From Candidatus Merdivicinus intestinigallinarum (GTDB lineage Bacteria; Bacillota; Clostridia; Oscillospirales; Ruminococcaceae): 64,000 bases of DNA. Location of the stretch: NCBI GenBank assembly GCA_018713335.1, contig DVOW01000032.1, forward strand, positions 19,816 through 83,815. The letters are read 5' to 3'. Position numbers and translations under genes: made by a program. The notes beneath the pieces are model-generated. The model was not told the DNA's origin. It worked only from the letters and a program-made list of their open reading frames with translations, and did no database searches. Numbering within the stretch: position 1 is the stretch's first letter; every line of letters begins with the position of its first letter. This document shows positions 1 to 10,160 of this stretch, piece after piece.

Positions 1-640
1 GCAGCATGAACTCGTGGGAAAGGTTCCCGCCCATCATGCCGGAGTCCGAGGCAACGGCCACCGTTTCCGGGATGCCGGCCCGGGCGAAGATCCGTTCATA
101 GGCTTCATAGCAGCGGGCGTAATAGGCCTCCAGGTCCTCCTGGGAGGTGTGGAAGGAGTAGGCGTCCTTCATGGTGAACTCCCGCACCCGGATCATGCCG
201 CCCCGGGGCCGGGCCTCGTCCCGGAACTTGGTCTGGATCTGGTAGATCATAAAGGGGTATTTGTTGTAGCTCTGGCCGTACTCCCGCACCAGCTGGACGG
301 CGGCTTCCTCGTGGGTCATGCCTAAGACCATGGGCGCGCCGTTCCGGTCGGAGAGGCGCATCAGCTCCGCACCCACGCTTTCATAGCGGCCGGATTCCTG
401 CCAAAGGGAGGCGGGGAGCACCACGGGAAACTGCACCTCCTGGCCGTCGATGGCGTCCATTTCTTCCCGGATGATCTGCTCGATTTTCCGGGTGATCCGC
501 CGCAGGGGCAGGTAGGAGGAGTAGATCCCGTTGGCCACCCCTTTCATGTACCCGCCCCGAATGAAAAAGGCGTGGCTGTCGATGACGCAGTCCGAGGGGC
601 GTTCCTTGAACCGTTCCCCCACTAATTTTTCCAGCTTCAT
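1..640 (-). CDS. proS: Prolyl-tRNA synthetase, N-terminal part (runs off the left edge)
   Basis: Minus-strand translation MKLEKLVGERFKERPSDCVIDSHAFFIRGGYMKGVANGIYSSYLPLRRITRKIEQIIREEMDAIDGQEVQFPVVLPASLWQESGRYESVG...; class II ProRS N-terminus; RBS GGAGGG upstream; T-box leader upstream. Confidence 0.93.
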   Translation of the reverse strand, partial: MKLEKLVGERFKERPSDCVIDSHAFFIRGGYMKGVANGIYSSYLPLRRITRKIEQIIREEMDAIDGQEVQFPVVLPASLWQESGRYESVGAELMRLSDRNGAPMVLGMTHEEAAVQLVREYGQSYNKYPFMIYQIQTKFRDEARPRGGMIRVREFTMKDAYSFHTSQEDLEAYYARCYEAYERIFARAGIPETVAVASDSGMMGGNLSHEFML

Positions 641-659
641 AAAAATCCCTCCAAATAAA

Positions 660-925
660 ATAAAAAACGCCCCAAACCAGTGTGAAACTGGTTCAGGACG
701 GATGATTCTGACGATCCGCGGTACCACCTGAATTCGGATTGCTCCGCACTTTGCCGCACAGGGGGACTCCCGATGCGTTTCTCTGTGACGGGAGGACCCG
801 GCGAGGCTTACTGGAAGTTTCAGCCCGCAGCTCCAAGGGGGGTTCCCAAATCCGTTCCCGAAGGCTTACACCGGCCGCCTTCTCTCTGCGCGTCCCGGAA
901 ATGGTACTGGTTCTTTTCATTGCTT
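660..925 (-). promoter_or_regulatory. T-box leader of proS with promoter (TTGACA-17-TATATT at 960..932)
   Basis: Minus strand carries GGTGGTACCGCG (728..717), a stem I GCAGAGAG..GG..GGTG-type motif, GAACCCCCCTTGGAGC specifier-like segment, then an AACCAGT..ACTGGTT hairpin and T-run before proS. Confidence 0.9.
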
Positions 926-1073
926 TGTTTCAATATAGCATACCGGGTCCATTTTGTCAATAACAAAGGCGCGTCAAAAAATTTTGACAGGGCTTTTGGG
1001 GCGTTGTCAAGGAGTTTTGCTGGACTTTCGGAAGGCGGTATGATATAATCCAGGCAGAAAGGGGAGTTGGGGT

Positions 1074-1733
1074 ATGGAAATCGGGCAGAAACTCAAAAAC
1101 GCCCGGGCGGCGGCAGGCCTCACACAGGAAGCCGCCGCGGAAAAGATCGGCGTCAGCAGGCAGACGGTATCCAATTGGGAAAACAACCGGTCCTATCCGG
1201 ACATTCTCTCCGTTCTATCTATGAGCGAGCTTTACGACGTCAGCCTGGATGAGCTGTTAAAGGGGGACCCGGGCATGACGGCCCATTTGGAGGACAGCAC
1301 CAATCTGGTAAAAAGCAGGAAACGCCTGGCGAAAACAGTGTGGTTTGCCTGTTATCTGCTGGTTTGGGCACTGTGTATCCTGTTTTTCTGGCTGGGCGGG
1401 CGTTCCGACGCCATGGGCTACTCTTTGTCGGTTTTGTATCTCGTCCTGCCGGCGGCCACCATTGCCTTTTCCGTGTTTATGGGACAGGCGGAGTGCGGTC
1501 CCAATGAACGGTGGCTCCTGCTGCTCCTGTGCGGCTTCCTATACATGTGCGTCCCTTACGCCACGTTCTCCCTTTCCAATATGGCGCATACCTCTGTGTT
1601 CCGCCTGCCGGAGCTTTGGACCATGCTGCCGGGGCTGCTTTGCGCGGCGGCTGGGATGGGGGCCGGAGCTGGGGTGAAAGCCCTCCGGAACAGGAAAGCC
1701 GTTCTTCCTTCCCAAAATGAGGAAGGGCAGTAG
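1074..1733 (+). CDS. XRE-family HTH regulator with C-terminal membrane domain
   Basis: MEIGQKLKNARAAAGLTQEAAAEKIGVSRQTVSNWENNRSYPDI HTH followed by several hydrophobic segments. Confidence 0.88.
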   Translation: MEIGQKLKNARAAAGLTQEAAAEKIGVSRQTVSNWENNRSYPDILSVLSMSELYDVSLDELLKGDPGMTAHLEDSTNLVKSRKRLAKTVWFACYLLVWALCILFFWLGGRSDAMGYSLSVLYLVLPAATIAFSVFMGQAECGPNERWLLLLLCGFLYMCVPYATFSLSNMAHTSVFRLPELWTMLPGLLCAAAGMGAGAGVKALRNRKAVLPSQNEEGQ

Positions 1734-1749
1734 AATGCTTCAACAATCA

Positions 1750-1790
1750 AAACAGGCAGCCTGTTTTAAACAGACTGCCCGTTTTTTAAT
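1750..1790. terminator. Bidirectional terminator between convergent genes
   Basis: aaaacaggcagcctgttttaaacagactgcccgtttttt hairpin with T-run. Confidence 0.7.
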
Positions 1791-1797
1791 GCCTATT

Positions 1798-2214
1798 TTA
1801 CATAGCCGCCAAATCGGCCCCCAGCTTTTGGCAGGCGGCAAGCCCGTCGGCGTCCGGCGTTTCGTTGAGGATCAGCCCTTCGCCGCCGCAGAGCTGCGCC
1901 CCGGCGCTGACGGCCCGTTCCTGCCATTCCCGCATCCACTGGCCGTCGCCCCAGCCGTAGGAGCCGAAAAGGGCCACCTTTTTTCCTGCCAGGCTGGCTT
2001 CCAGTTCACTGAAAAACGGCTCGAACTCGTTTTCCTCCAGCACCTCGTCCCCCATGGCGGGGCATCCCAGGGCCAGGGCGTCGTAAGCGGCGGCCTCCGC
2101 GGCGGAAATTTCCGAAACGGCAAACAGCTGCCCGCCCGCCCCTTGGGCCACGGCCTCTGCCATGGCCTGGGTGTTGCCGGTTCCGGACCAATAAATCACA
2201 GCGGTTTTGTTCAT
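1798..2214 (-). CDS. Flavodoxin
   Basis: MNKTAVIYWSGTGNTQAMAEAVAQGA..., FMN-binding SGTGNT motif, ~138 aa. Confidence 0.93.
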   Translation of the reverse strand: MNKTAVIYWSGTGNTQAMAEAVAQGAGGQLFAVSEISAAEAAAYDALALGCPAMGDEVLEENEFEPFFSELEASLAGKKVALFGSYGWGDGQWMREWQERAVSAGAQLCGGEGLILNETPDADGLAACQKLGADLAAM

Positions 2215-2235
2215 AAAGCTCCTCCTTTAAAACAG

Positions 2236-2793
2236 TTATGCAGTGGCGAACAGCCGGGCCAGGGTCTGCCCCTGGCAGATCCTCTGGCAAAGGGCCGCGC
2301 GGCAGCGGTCGTACTGGGCGAACCGGCGCTTGGCCGCGCCTACATCCCCGTACACCTTCCAATGGCCGCAGTACCGGCAGTTTTTCCCCTGGTTTTCCCA
2401 AAAGCCCAGGACATCCTCCACCGGGTACCCTAAAAACAAGCCGATTTCATGGGGGAACTCCTCCTGCCGGAACCGCAGGCCCAGATAGTCCAGCATGGCT
2501 GAAGTCCCGGCCTTGACCGGATATCCCAGCTTGTTCAGCAGGGCCGACACAGCGGGTTCCGAAAGCTGCCGTTCCAGGCGGTCCGTCCGGTACACCAGCA
2601 AAAGCTGCCGGCTCTTGCAGGAGCAGAGGATGGTGAACCGGATCTTTGCCCCCGCCAGCGCCCGGTTGTACTCGTCCGCCATTCGGGAAAGCTCCGGGTA
2701 GTCCGCAAGCGAGCAGGAAAGCAGGTTGGAGGGCTTGATCCCGGCCAGGGCCGGGGCGCAGAAAAATGCCAGATCTTTTTCAAATTGTTCCAT
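2236..2793 (-). CDS. DUF3793 family protein
   Basis: LAFFCAPALAGIKPSNLLSC...GLFLGYPVEDVLGFWENQGKNCRYCGHWKVYGD resembles DUF3793; next to flavodoxin. Confidence 0.75.
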   Translation of the reverse strand: MEQFEKDLAFFCAPALAGIKPSNLLSCSLADYPELSRMADEYNRALAGAKIRFTILCSCKSRQLLLVYRTDRLERQLSEPAVSALLNKLGYPVKAGTSAMLDYLGLRFRQEEFPHEIGLFLGYPVEDVLGFWENQGKNCRYCGHWKVYGDVGAAKRRFAQYDRCRAALCQRICQGQTLARLFATA

Positions 2794-2816
2794 GAAATCA
2801 CCTCGGCTGTCCTTTA

Positions 2817-2836
2817 AAGTTAATTATGATTAACTT
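2817..2836. promoter_or_regulatory. 20-bp perfect palindrome (operator candidate) at the promoter of the DUF3793-flavodoxin unit
   Basis: AAGTTAAT-TATG-ATTAACTT, just downstream of minus-strand promoter TTGACT-17-TATGAT. Confidence 0.7.
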
Positions 2837-2911
2837 CTTGCTTTTATCATAGCAGATCCCATAGGAGAAGTCAAGGCAAACTGTTAGCGTTTACAAACTT
2901 TTAAGAAATGA

Positions 2912-2940
2912 AAGCTCCCGGCCGCAGAACAGCCGGGAGA
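2912..2940 (-). terminator. Terminator downstream of the rex operon
   Basis: CTCCCGGC...GCCGGGAG hairpin. Confidence 0.55.
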
Positions 2941-2949
2941 TGGAACAGG

Positions 2950-3339
2950 TTATTTTACATAATCCAGCAAATCGATGGTTTCCTTCTGCCCTGCATACCC
3001 AATATCCAGAGTCAGTTCCGTGTATGCCGGGTCGTAGGGGATGGAATAGACCTGGCCGGGCTGCCAGTTCCCGTTTTCCTCCTCCAGAAAATGCAGGCTG
3101 GCGCTGAAGCCGTCCTCATATTCGGCCCGGCCCGCCGCGTGAAGGTTCAATTCTTTGGGGTTTTCCAAGCCCGCGGGAATTTGAAAAATAATTTGCTCGT
3201 TCGCGTAAACAATGCTGCTGGCGAGCTGCTTCACCACAGCTTGTTCCATTGGCCGGAGGAACGCCGCGCAGGCTGCGGCTGCGCCCATCAGTACAACCGC
3301 GGCCGCCCCTATGCCCCAAATGGCTCTCTTTGCTTTCAT
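2950..3339 (-). CDS. Hypothetical protein with N-terminal TM/signal
   Basis: MKAKRAIWGIGAAAVVLMGAAAACAAF...; RBS-like gGAGGgcgttgtg upstream. Confidence 0.7.
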   Translation of the reverse strand: MKAKRAIWGIGAAAVVLMGAAAACAAFLRPMEQAVVKQLASSIVYANEQIIFQIPAGLENPKELNLHAAGRAEYEDGFSASLHFLEEENGNWQPGQVYSIPYDPAYTELTLDIGYAGQKETIDLLDYVK

Positions 3340-3431
3340 CACAACGCCCTCCTTCCAGTATGATAACGCCGGAAGGAGCACGGTTGTGACGGAGCAGGCC
3401 GCATAAGAGGGGATTTGCGGAAAAATGGGGC

Positions 3432-4100
3432 CTATTCGCTTTCCGCCTGTTCCAGTTCATTGACCCGGAAGCAGAGTGTGGATAGGCTGTCCCCCAGGTG
3501 GACGTTTTCCACGGCAATACCGTCGTAGTCCAGGGTCAGGTCGTAGTGGCTGAAGTTCCAGAAGCCCCGGATGCCGTGGCGGACCAGCATGGGCGCCACG
3601 GCCTTGGCGGCCTCTTTGGGGATGCAGAGGATGGCGATGTCCGGCCGGTGCAGCTTGCAGAAGGCTTCCAGCCCCGCGCTGTCCTGCACCGCCTGGTCCC
3701 CCACCGCAAGGCCCATCAAAGCGGGGTTGGAATCAAAGATGCCCATGAGCTCAAAGCCCCGGGAAGAAAAGTCCATGTGCAGGGCAATGGCCCGGCCCAG
3801 GTTCCCGGCCCCCAGAAGGATGGCCTTCCGGTGCTTGCCAAGGCCCAGGATCTTGCTGATCTCCTCGTAAAGGTCCCGGACATTGTAGCCGTACCCCTGC
3901 TGCCCGAACCCGCCGAAGCAGTTCAGATCCTGCCGGATCTGGGAAGCGGTGAGGCCCATTTTGGCCGACAGGTCGCCGGAGGAGATCCGTACCGTTCCGG
4001 CGTTCAATAGGTCCTTTAAAAATCGGTGATACCGCGGCAGCCGGCGGATAACAGAGAGTGAAACGTTGCCTTTCGCCAAGGTAAAACCTCCCTTGATCAT
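3432..4100 (-). CDS. rex: Redox-sensing transcriptional repressor Rex
   Basis: VIRRLPRYHRFLKDLL..RISSGDLSAKMGLTASQIRQDLNCFGGFGQQGYGYNV..ILLGAGNLGRAI: Rex HTH plus Rossmann domain. Confidence 0.96.
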   Translation of the reverse strand: MIKGGFTLAKGNVSLSVIRRLPRYHRFLKDLLNAGTVRISSGDLSAKMGLTASQIRQDLNCFGGFGQQGYGYNVRDLYEEISKILGLGKHRKAILLGAGNLGRAIALHMDFSSRGFELMGIFDSNPALMGLAVGDQAVQDSAGLEAFCKLHRPDIAILCIPKEAAKAVAPMLVRHGIRGFWNFSHYDLTLDYDGIAVENVHLGDSLSTLCFRVNELEQAESE

Positions 4101-4110
4101 TCCATGAGAA

Positions 4111-5322
4111 TCAGGCCATCAGTTCGTCCAGGTGCCGGCCGATGGCAGCCATAAACTCCTCGGTGCCCACCACCTGTTTGCCCGGGATGGTGCAGAGGGC
4201 GGCCAGGTCCCCGGACATGATGCCGTCCCGGATGGTGCCGATGGTGGCTTTTTCCAGCTTGCCGGCGTAATCTACCAGCTCCGGAATGCCGTCCAGCTCG
4301 CCGCGCTTGCGGAAGGCCCCGGACCAGGCGAAGATGGTGGCGACGGGGTTGGAGGAGGTGGGCTCGCCTTTCAGGTATTTGTAATAATGCCGCTGGATGG
4401 TGCCGTGGGCGGCCTCGTATTCGTAAACGCCGTCGGGAGAAACCAGGACGGAGGTCATCATGGACAGGCTGCCGTAGGCGGTGGCAACCATGTCGGACAT
4501 GACGTCGCCGTCGTAGTTTTTGCAGGCCCAGATGTAGCCGCCGTTAGAACGGACAGTGCGGGCCACAGCGTCGTCAATGAGGGTGTAGAAGTATTCGATG
4601 CCCGCGGCCTCGAATTTTTCCTTGTATTCCTTCTCGTAAATCTCGGCGAAAATGTCCTTGAACCGGTGGTCGTACTTTTTGGAGATGGTGTCCTTGGTGG
4701 CGAACCAAAGGTCCTGCTTCTGGTCCAGGGCGTAGTTCATGCAGGCCCGGGCGAAGCTCTCAATGGACTTGTCGATGTTGTGGACGCCCTGGATGATGCC
4801 GGGGGTCTTGAAATCGTGGATCAGCTCCCGGGTTTCAGTGCCGTCGGGGTGGGTCACCACCAGTTCCGCCTTGCAGCCGGCGTCCACCCGCATTTCGGTG
4901 TTTTTATAAACGTCGCCGTAGGCGTGACGGGCGATGGTGATGGGTTTGGTCCAGCCGGGGATGTAGGGGTTGATGCCCTCCACCAGGATGGGGGCCCGGA
5001 ACACGGTGCCGTCCAGCATGGCGCGGATGGTGCCGTTGGGGGATTTCCACATTTCCTTCAGGTTATATTCTTCCACGCGGGCGGCGTTGGGGGTGATAGT
5101 GGCGCACTTGACGGCCACGCCGTATTTTTTGGTGGCGTTTGCGGAGTCAACAGTCACCTGGTCGTTGGTTTCATTGCGGTGGGCCAGGCCCAGGTCGTAA
5201 TACTCGGATTTCAAATCCACATAGGGGAGGATGAGGGTGTCCTTAATCATCTTCCACAAGACGCGGGTCATCTCGTCGCCGTCCATTTCTACCAGCGGCG
5301 TTTTCATTTGGATTTTAGCCAT
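4111..5322 (-). CDS. icd: NADP-dependent isocitrate dehydrogenase
   Basis: [37 protein letters not shown]... eukaryotic-type homodimeric ICDH. Confidence 0.95.
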   Translation of the reverse strand: MAKIQMKTPLVEMDGDEMTRVLWKMIKDTLILPYVDLKSEYYDLGLAHRNETNDQVTVDSANATKKYGVAVKCATITPNAARVEEYNLKEMWKSPNGTIRAMLDGTVFRAPILVEGINPYIPGWTKPITIARHAYGDVYKNTEMRVDAGCKAELVVTHPDGTETRELIHDFKTPGIIQGVHNIDKSIESFARACMNYALDQKQDLWFATKDTISKKYDHRFKDIFAEIYEKEYKEKFEAAGIEYFYTLIDDAVARTVRSNGGYIWACKNYDGDVMSDMVATAYGSLSMMTSVLVSPDGVYEYEAAHGTIQRHYYKYLKGEPTSSNPVATIFAWSGAFRKRGELDGIPELVDYAGKLEKATIGTIRDGIMSGDLAALCTIPGKQVVGTEEFMAAIGRHLDELMA

Positions 5323-5344
5323 GGGAATCATCCTTTCTTCAAAA

Positions 5345-7606
5345 TCAGTCCCGGCCGTAGCCGGCGGCGTAGTAGTTGATGAGGCAGCCTTCCAGGATGA
5401 TGGTCTTTTCATCGTTGGTCAGTCCCTTGACGTACAGGGTGATGTCCTGGACGCCGTTTTTAGAAACAACCTTGCCGGGGATCACTTCCGCGCCGTTTTT
5501 CACGGCCTCCCGGATGCCGGGGACATACAGGAAATCGCCGGGTTCGTAATCAAAGGGGGTGTTTTCGTCCAGGGTGAAGGGGAGGATGCCCCAGTTGATG
5601 CAGTTGGAACGGTACCGCTTGGTGGCGTAGCTGTAAGCGATATTGGCGACGCCTCCCAGCACCTTCTGGCAGGAGGCCGCCTGTTCCCGGGCGGAGCCGT
5701 CGCCGGGGCGGTTGGCGAACACGCCGGAACCTACGGTGGTTTCCTTTAAGGTATCGGCAGGCAGGCTCAGTTTGTCCATGACGGCGGCCAGCTCTGCGGG
5801 GATTTCTCCATTCCGGACAGCGTCGGCCATGTCACGGGCGGCTTTGGAGCGTCCCACATATTCGGGGACACGGCGGGACAGGGCGAACTCGGAGAGCTTC
5901 ACCGGGTTGGAACGGTAGGAGGAGGTTTCGCCGGAGGGGATCAGCTCGTCGGTGGTAGTGACCGGGTCGTCGATGACGGCGGCCAGCTTCACCAGCAGGT
6001 TCTCCTGGAGGGGGTACATCTTGGGCCAGTCGGCGATGTTGGGCCCCAGTTTCAGCTGGGCGTCCGGATCGGCCTTGCCGAAGCCGTAGTAGCAGCGTTT
6101 TTTGTAGATTTCCCCGTCATACTCGTAGGGCATGTCCGGCACGTTGTAGTCGATCTCGGTGGCTGCTGTCAGCACGCCGCCGTTTTTGGCGGTGGCCGCG
6201 ATGGAACGGGCGTCCATCAGAGCAACGGAGGAAATCTGGCCCTGGCCGGGTTTAGAGCCTTCCCGGTTGGGGAAGTTGCGGGTGGTGTGGCGGATGGAGA
6301 AGCCGTTGTGGGAGGGCACGTCGCCCGCACCGAAACAGGGGCCGCAGAAGGCGGTCTTCATAATGGCGCCGGCTTCCAGCAGATCGGCGGCCACGCCGTT
6401 TCTGGTGACAGCCATGCTCACCGGGACAGAGGCCGGGTAAACGCTCAAGGAGAAGTAATCGCTGCCGGTGGAGCCGCCCTTTAAGATGGCCGCCGCTTCC
6501 ACCAGGTTTTCATACAGGCCGCCTGCGCACCCGGCGATGATGCCCTGGTCCACATGGACCTTGCCGTCTACGATCTTGTCGGTGAGGCGGAAATCTACCT
6601 GTCCGGCGAACTGCTTCTTGCCCTCTTCCTCGATTCTGCCCAAAATGGCGTAGGGGTCGGCCTGCAGTTCCCGGATGGTTACTGCGTTGGAGGGGTGGAA
6701 GGGCAGGGCGATCATGGGTTCGATTTCGGAAAGATCGATTTTCACCATCCGGTCGTAGTAAGCGATTTTGCCGGGCTGCAGTTTCTGATAGCGTTCCGGC
6801 TTGCCGTGGACTTTATAGAAGTTCTCTACCACCTCGTCGGTTTCCCAGATGGAGGTGAGGCAGGCGGTTTCAGTGGTCATAACGTCAATGCCAAGCCGGA
6901 AGTCGGCGGACAAACTTTTGACGCCGGGGCCTGCAAATTCCAGCACCCGGTTGGTGACAAAGCCCTGCTTGAATACCGCGCCGCAGAGGGCGATAGCCAC
7001 GTCGTGGGGGCCCACGCCCCGTTTGGGCACACCTTCTAAGTAAACCAGGACCACTTCCGGGGCGTCTACATCGTAGGTGTTTTCCAAAAGCTGTTTCACC
7101 AGCTCCGGGCCGCCTTCGCCCACGCCCATGCAGCCGATGGCGCCGTAGCGGGTGTGGCTGTCGGAACCTAAGATCATTTTGCCGCAGCCGGCCATTTCTT
7201 CCCGGGCGTACTGGTGGATGACGGACTGATGGGCCGGGACATAGATGCCGCCGTATTTTTTGGCCGCGGACAGGCCGAATACGTGGTCGTCCTCGTTGAT
7301 GGTGCCGCCCACGGCGCACAGGGAGTTGTGGCAGTTGGTCAGAGCATAGGGAATGGGGAATTTCTGCAAACCGGAAGCTCTGGCCGTCTGGATAATGCCC
7401 ACATAGGTGATGTCGTGGGACATGAGGGCGTCAAACCTGATCCGCATTTTCTTGGGGTCCGCGGATTTGGAATGGGCCCGCATAATCTGGTAGGCAATGG
7501 TTTCTTCCCGGGCCTTTTCCGGGGCGGGAAGATCCGCGCCGGAATCAGCGGGGATGATTTGCACGCCGTCCTTTAAATAGACGCCGGACTGACAAAGTTC
7601 GATCAT
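5345..7606 (-). CDS. acn: Aconitate hydratase
   Basis: [52 protein letters not shown]; 753 aa aconitase-superfamily protein. Confidence 0.9.
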   Translation of the reverse strand: MIELCQSGVYLKDGVQIIPADSGADLPAPEKAREETIAYQIMRAHSKSADPKKMRIRFDALMSHDITYVGIIQTARASGLQKFPIPYALTNCHNSLCAVGGTINEDDHVFGLSAAKKYGGIYVPAHQSVIHQYAREEMAGCGKMILGSDSHTRYGAIGCMGVGEGGPELVKQLLENTYDVDAPEVVLVYLEGVPKRGVGPHDVAIALCGAVFKQGFVTNRVLEFAGPGVKSLSADFRLGIDVMTTETACLTSIWETDEVVENFYKVHGKPERYQKLQPGKIAYYDRMVKIDLSEIEPMIALPFHPSNAVTIRELQADPYAILGRIEEEGKKQFAGQVDFRLTDKIVDGKVHVDQGIIAGCAGGLYENLVEAAAILKGGSTGSDYFSLSVYPASVPVSMAVTRNGVAADLLEAGAIMKTAFCGPCFGAGDVPSHNGFSIRHTTRNFPNREGSKPGQGQISSVALMDARSIAATAKNGGVLTAATEIDYNVPDMPYEYDGEIYKKRCYYGFGKADPDAQLKLGPNIADWPKMYPLQENLLVKLAAVIDDPVTTTDELIPSGETSSYRSNPVKLSEFALSRRVPEYVGRSKAARDMADAVRNGEIPAELAAVMDKLSLPADTLKETTVGSGVFANRPGDGSAREQAASCQKVLGGVANIAYSYATKRYRSNCINWGILPFTLDENTPFDYEPGDFLYVPGIREAVKNGAEVIPGKVVSKNGVQDITLYVKGLTNDEKTIILEGCLINYYAAGYGRD

Positions 7607-7716
7607 GGAAAAACCTCCTGTTCATTTCCGCCGGGCGGCGGGGTGTTTATGCTGTTAAGGATGGCCAATGGCGCCCTTATTGAGAACCATACAGTTTTAT
7701 TTTATCACAAAATGGA

Positions 7717-7734
7717 TTGATAAGCAATTAACAA
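7717..7734. promoter_or_regulatory. Rex operator upstream of acn-icd-rex
   Basis: TTGATAAGCAATTAACAA vs TTGTTAANNNNTTAACAA, one mismatch; overlaps -35 of minus promoter TTGCTT-17-TAAAAT. Confidence 0.75.
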
Positions 7735-7872
7735 TTCTGGATATTTCCAAAAAAATAACATTTCTATTGTAAAAACTGTTTTTTAATGTTATAATATATA
7801 AGCTTATAGAGAAAAGAAAAAATCGGAACGCTGCGGCAGATTTCGGAAAATGGGCGAAAGGGGATAGATTTT

Positions 7873-8802
7873 ATGACCAAAGTGGCAGTGTTGATTCCAT
7901 GCTACAACGAGGAAAAAACCATCGGGAAGGTGGTGGCGGACTACAAAGCGGCCTTGCCGGAGGCGGATATTTATGTTTACAACAACAATTCCACCGACCG
8001 GACCGCGGAAATCGCGGAAAAAGCGGGAGCCATTGTCCGCAACGAGTACCGCCAGGGCAAGGGCAACGTGGTGCGCAGCATGTTCCGGCAGATTGACGCC
8101 GACTGCTACCTGATGATCGACGGGGACGACACCTACCCGGCGGAAAACGCCCGGGATATGGTGGAATATGTCCTTTCCGGCCAGGCCGATATGGTCATCG
8201 GCGACCGGCTCTCCTCCACCTATTTTACCGAAAACAAGCGGCCCTTCCACAATATGGGAAATGTGCTGGTGCGAAAGCTCATCAACTGGCTGTTCCACTC
8301 CAATATCAACGACATTATGACCGGCTACCGGGCCTTCAGCAAGGCCTTTGTCAAAGGGTTCCCGGTTCTGTCCCGAGGGTTTGAAATTGAAACGGAAATG
8401 TCCATCCACGCTGTGGACAAGAACTTCCTCTTAAAGGAGATCCCGGTGACATACCGGGACCGCCCCGACGGCAGCGAGTCGAAGCTCAATACCTATTCCG
8501 ATGGCTTCAAGGTGCTGAAAACCATTTTCCGTCTGTTCCGGGAGTACCGGCCCCTGGCCTTTTTCAGCGCCTTTGCCCTTTTATTCCTGCTGATTACCCT
8601 GATTTTGTTCCTGCCGGTGTTTGTGGATTACCTGCGCACCGGGCTTGTAGACCGGGTTCCCACACTGGTAGTGTCCGGCGTGTTCGGCACCTGCTCCCTG
8701 CTTTCCTTCCTGGTGGGCGTCATTTTGGACGTGGTGGTAAAGAAAGACCGGCAGATGTACGAGATCCTTATGAACCTCCGCACAGAATTGCAGGACAAAT
8801 AA
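7873..8802 (+). CDS. Family 2 glycosyltransferase (polyprenyl-phosphate sugar transferase-like) with two C-terminal TMs
   Basis: MTKVAVLIPCYNEEKTIGKVV...DGDDTYPAE...MTGYRAFSK. Confidence 0.92.
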   Translation: MTKVAVLIPCYNEEKTIGKVVADYKAALPEADIYVYNNNSTDRTAEIAEKAGAIVRNEYRQGKGNVVRSMFRQIDADCYLMIDGDDTYPAENARDMVEYVLSGQADMVIGDRLSSTYFTENKRPFHNMGNVLVRKLINWLFHSNINDIMTGYRAFSKAFVKGFPVLSRGFEIETEMSIHAVDKNFLLKEIPVTYRDRPDGSESKLNTYSDGFKVLKTIFRLFREYRPLAFFSAFALLFLLITLILFLPVFVDYLRTGLVDRVPTLVVSGVFGTCSLLSFLVGVILDVVVKKDRQMYEILMNLRTELQDK

Positions 8803-8818
8803 CGGGGACAGACAGGCT

Positions 8819-10036
8819 ATGAAACAACATTTGCGGAATTTTGGGTGGAGCTGCGCCGTCTTTATCCTTTGCATCGCGATTTTTACCGGCGCCATGGCCG
8901 CCGCCTTTGCCATCCCCAACAGCGCCATCGAAAGCAACCAGCGGCAGGCTGTGGCGGTGATCGAATCGGAGGGCCAGTACCCCCGGTACTTTTTCGACAC
9001 ACCGGCCTGCCAGCTGGACAACTTTACCGACGGCCTGATGCTGGACCGGGCTATCAATCCGGACGAAAGCCGGGGACCTCTGGTGTCGGCCATGGACATT
9101 GAGGGGTATTCCCGGTACTGGCACGGCTATCAGGTGTTTTTGCGGCCGGCTCTGACCCTCCTCAATTATAAGCAGATCCGGTATCTGAACATGATGGTGT
9201 TTTTCATCCTGCTGGCCGGGGCCTTCGCGCTGATGCAGCGGAAAATGGGGACCCGTCCGGCAGTGGGATTTTTGGTTTCCGTGGCGGCCTGCTACGCCAT
9301 TATCATTCCGCTGTCCATGCAGTTTATGTCGGTGTTCGTTCTGATGCTCCTGGGCTGTATCTGGGTTCTGTGGCGGCATGGAAAGACGACTCCTTCGGAG
9401 GCCGTCCTCTTTTTTATGGTGCTGGGGATGACCACGAATTTCCTGGACCTGCTGACGGCCCCTCTTTTGACCCTGGGGATGCCCCTGGCCGTGTATCTGT
9501 ACCTGGAGATCGCCTCCCATCCGGAAAATGGCTGGTTTACCGGTTTTAAGCGGCTCTTTTTCCCGTCCCTGGCCTGGGGGCTGGGCTACGGCGGCTGCTG
9601 GGTATGCAAATGGGCGGTAGGGTCCCTGGTTCTCCGCCGGAACGTCTTTGCGGAAGCCGTTTCCCAGATTTTCTTCCGGGTGTCCGGCAGCGAGGACTAC
9701 CCCTTGGACCGGATGGAGGCCCTTTCCAAAAATTTTGACCGGATGTTTGTGGACCCCGGCAAGCGGCTGCTTTTGCTGCTGGGGATCATCCTGGGGCTGT
9801 GGCTTCTGCTGGCCCTTCTGTTCCGGAAATCATGGAAACAGCTGCTGAATGGGACGGTGCTGCTCCTTGCGGCCCTGTACCCTTACGCCTGGATTCTGGT
9901 CATGGCCAACCACTGCCAGATCCACTACTGGTTCACCTACCGGATACAGGCTGTGGCTCTCTTTGCCGTCGTCTGCTGGCTGGATTTATCGGTGGACGCC
10001 GGGAAGATCCGGAGGCTTTTTCAAAAGAAAAACTGA
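8819..10036 (+). CDS. Polytopic membrane protein (possible integral-membrane glycosyltransferase)
   Basis: 405 aa with many TM segments, directly downstream of GT2. Confidence 0.7.
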   Translation: MKQHLRNFGWSCAVFILCIAIFTGAMAAAFAIPNSAIESNQRQAVAVIESEGQYPRYFFDTPACQLDNFTDGLMLDRAINPDESRGPLVSAMDIEGYSRYWHGYQVFLRPALTLLNYKQIRYLNMMVFFILLAGAFALMQRKMGTRPAVGFLVSVAACYAIIIPLSMQFMSVFVLMLLGCIWVLWRHGKTTPSEAVLFFMVLGMTTNFLDLLTAPLLTLGMPLAVYLYLEIASHPENGWFTGFKRLFFPSLAWGLGYGGCWVCKWAVGSLVLRRNVFAEAVSQIFFRVSGSEDYPLDRMEALSKNFDRMFVDPGKRLLLLLGIILGLWLLLALLFRKSWKQLLNGTVLLLAALYPYAWILVMANHCQIHYWFTYRIQAVALFAVVCWLDLSVDAGKIRRLFQKKN

Positions 10037-10049
10037 ATCTTCATAGCAA

Positions 10050-10083
10050 AACCCGGGGCAGATAATGGTGTCTGTCCCGGGTT
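10050..10083 (+). terminator. Terminator-like hairpin
   Basis: AACCCGGGGCAGA-taatggtg-TCTGTCCCGGGTT. Confidence 0.75.
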
Positions 10084-10160
10084 TCGTCTGGCAATTTATA
10101 TAAGGGTTTATGCTTTGCTAACGCAAATGCACCGCAGATAAAATTTTAGGAGATTCTAAA

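Noticed and set aside
693-1048. Short ORFs on both strands around 693-1048
   Set aside because: They overlap the proS T-box leader and its promoter; no coding signal
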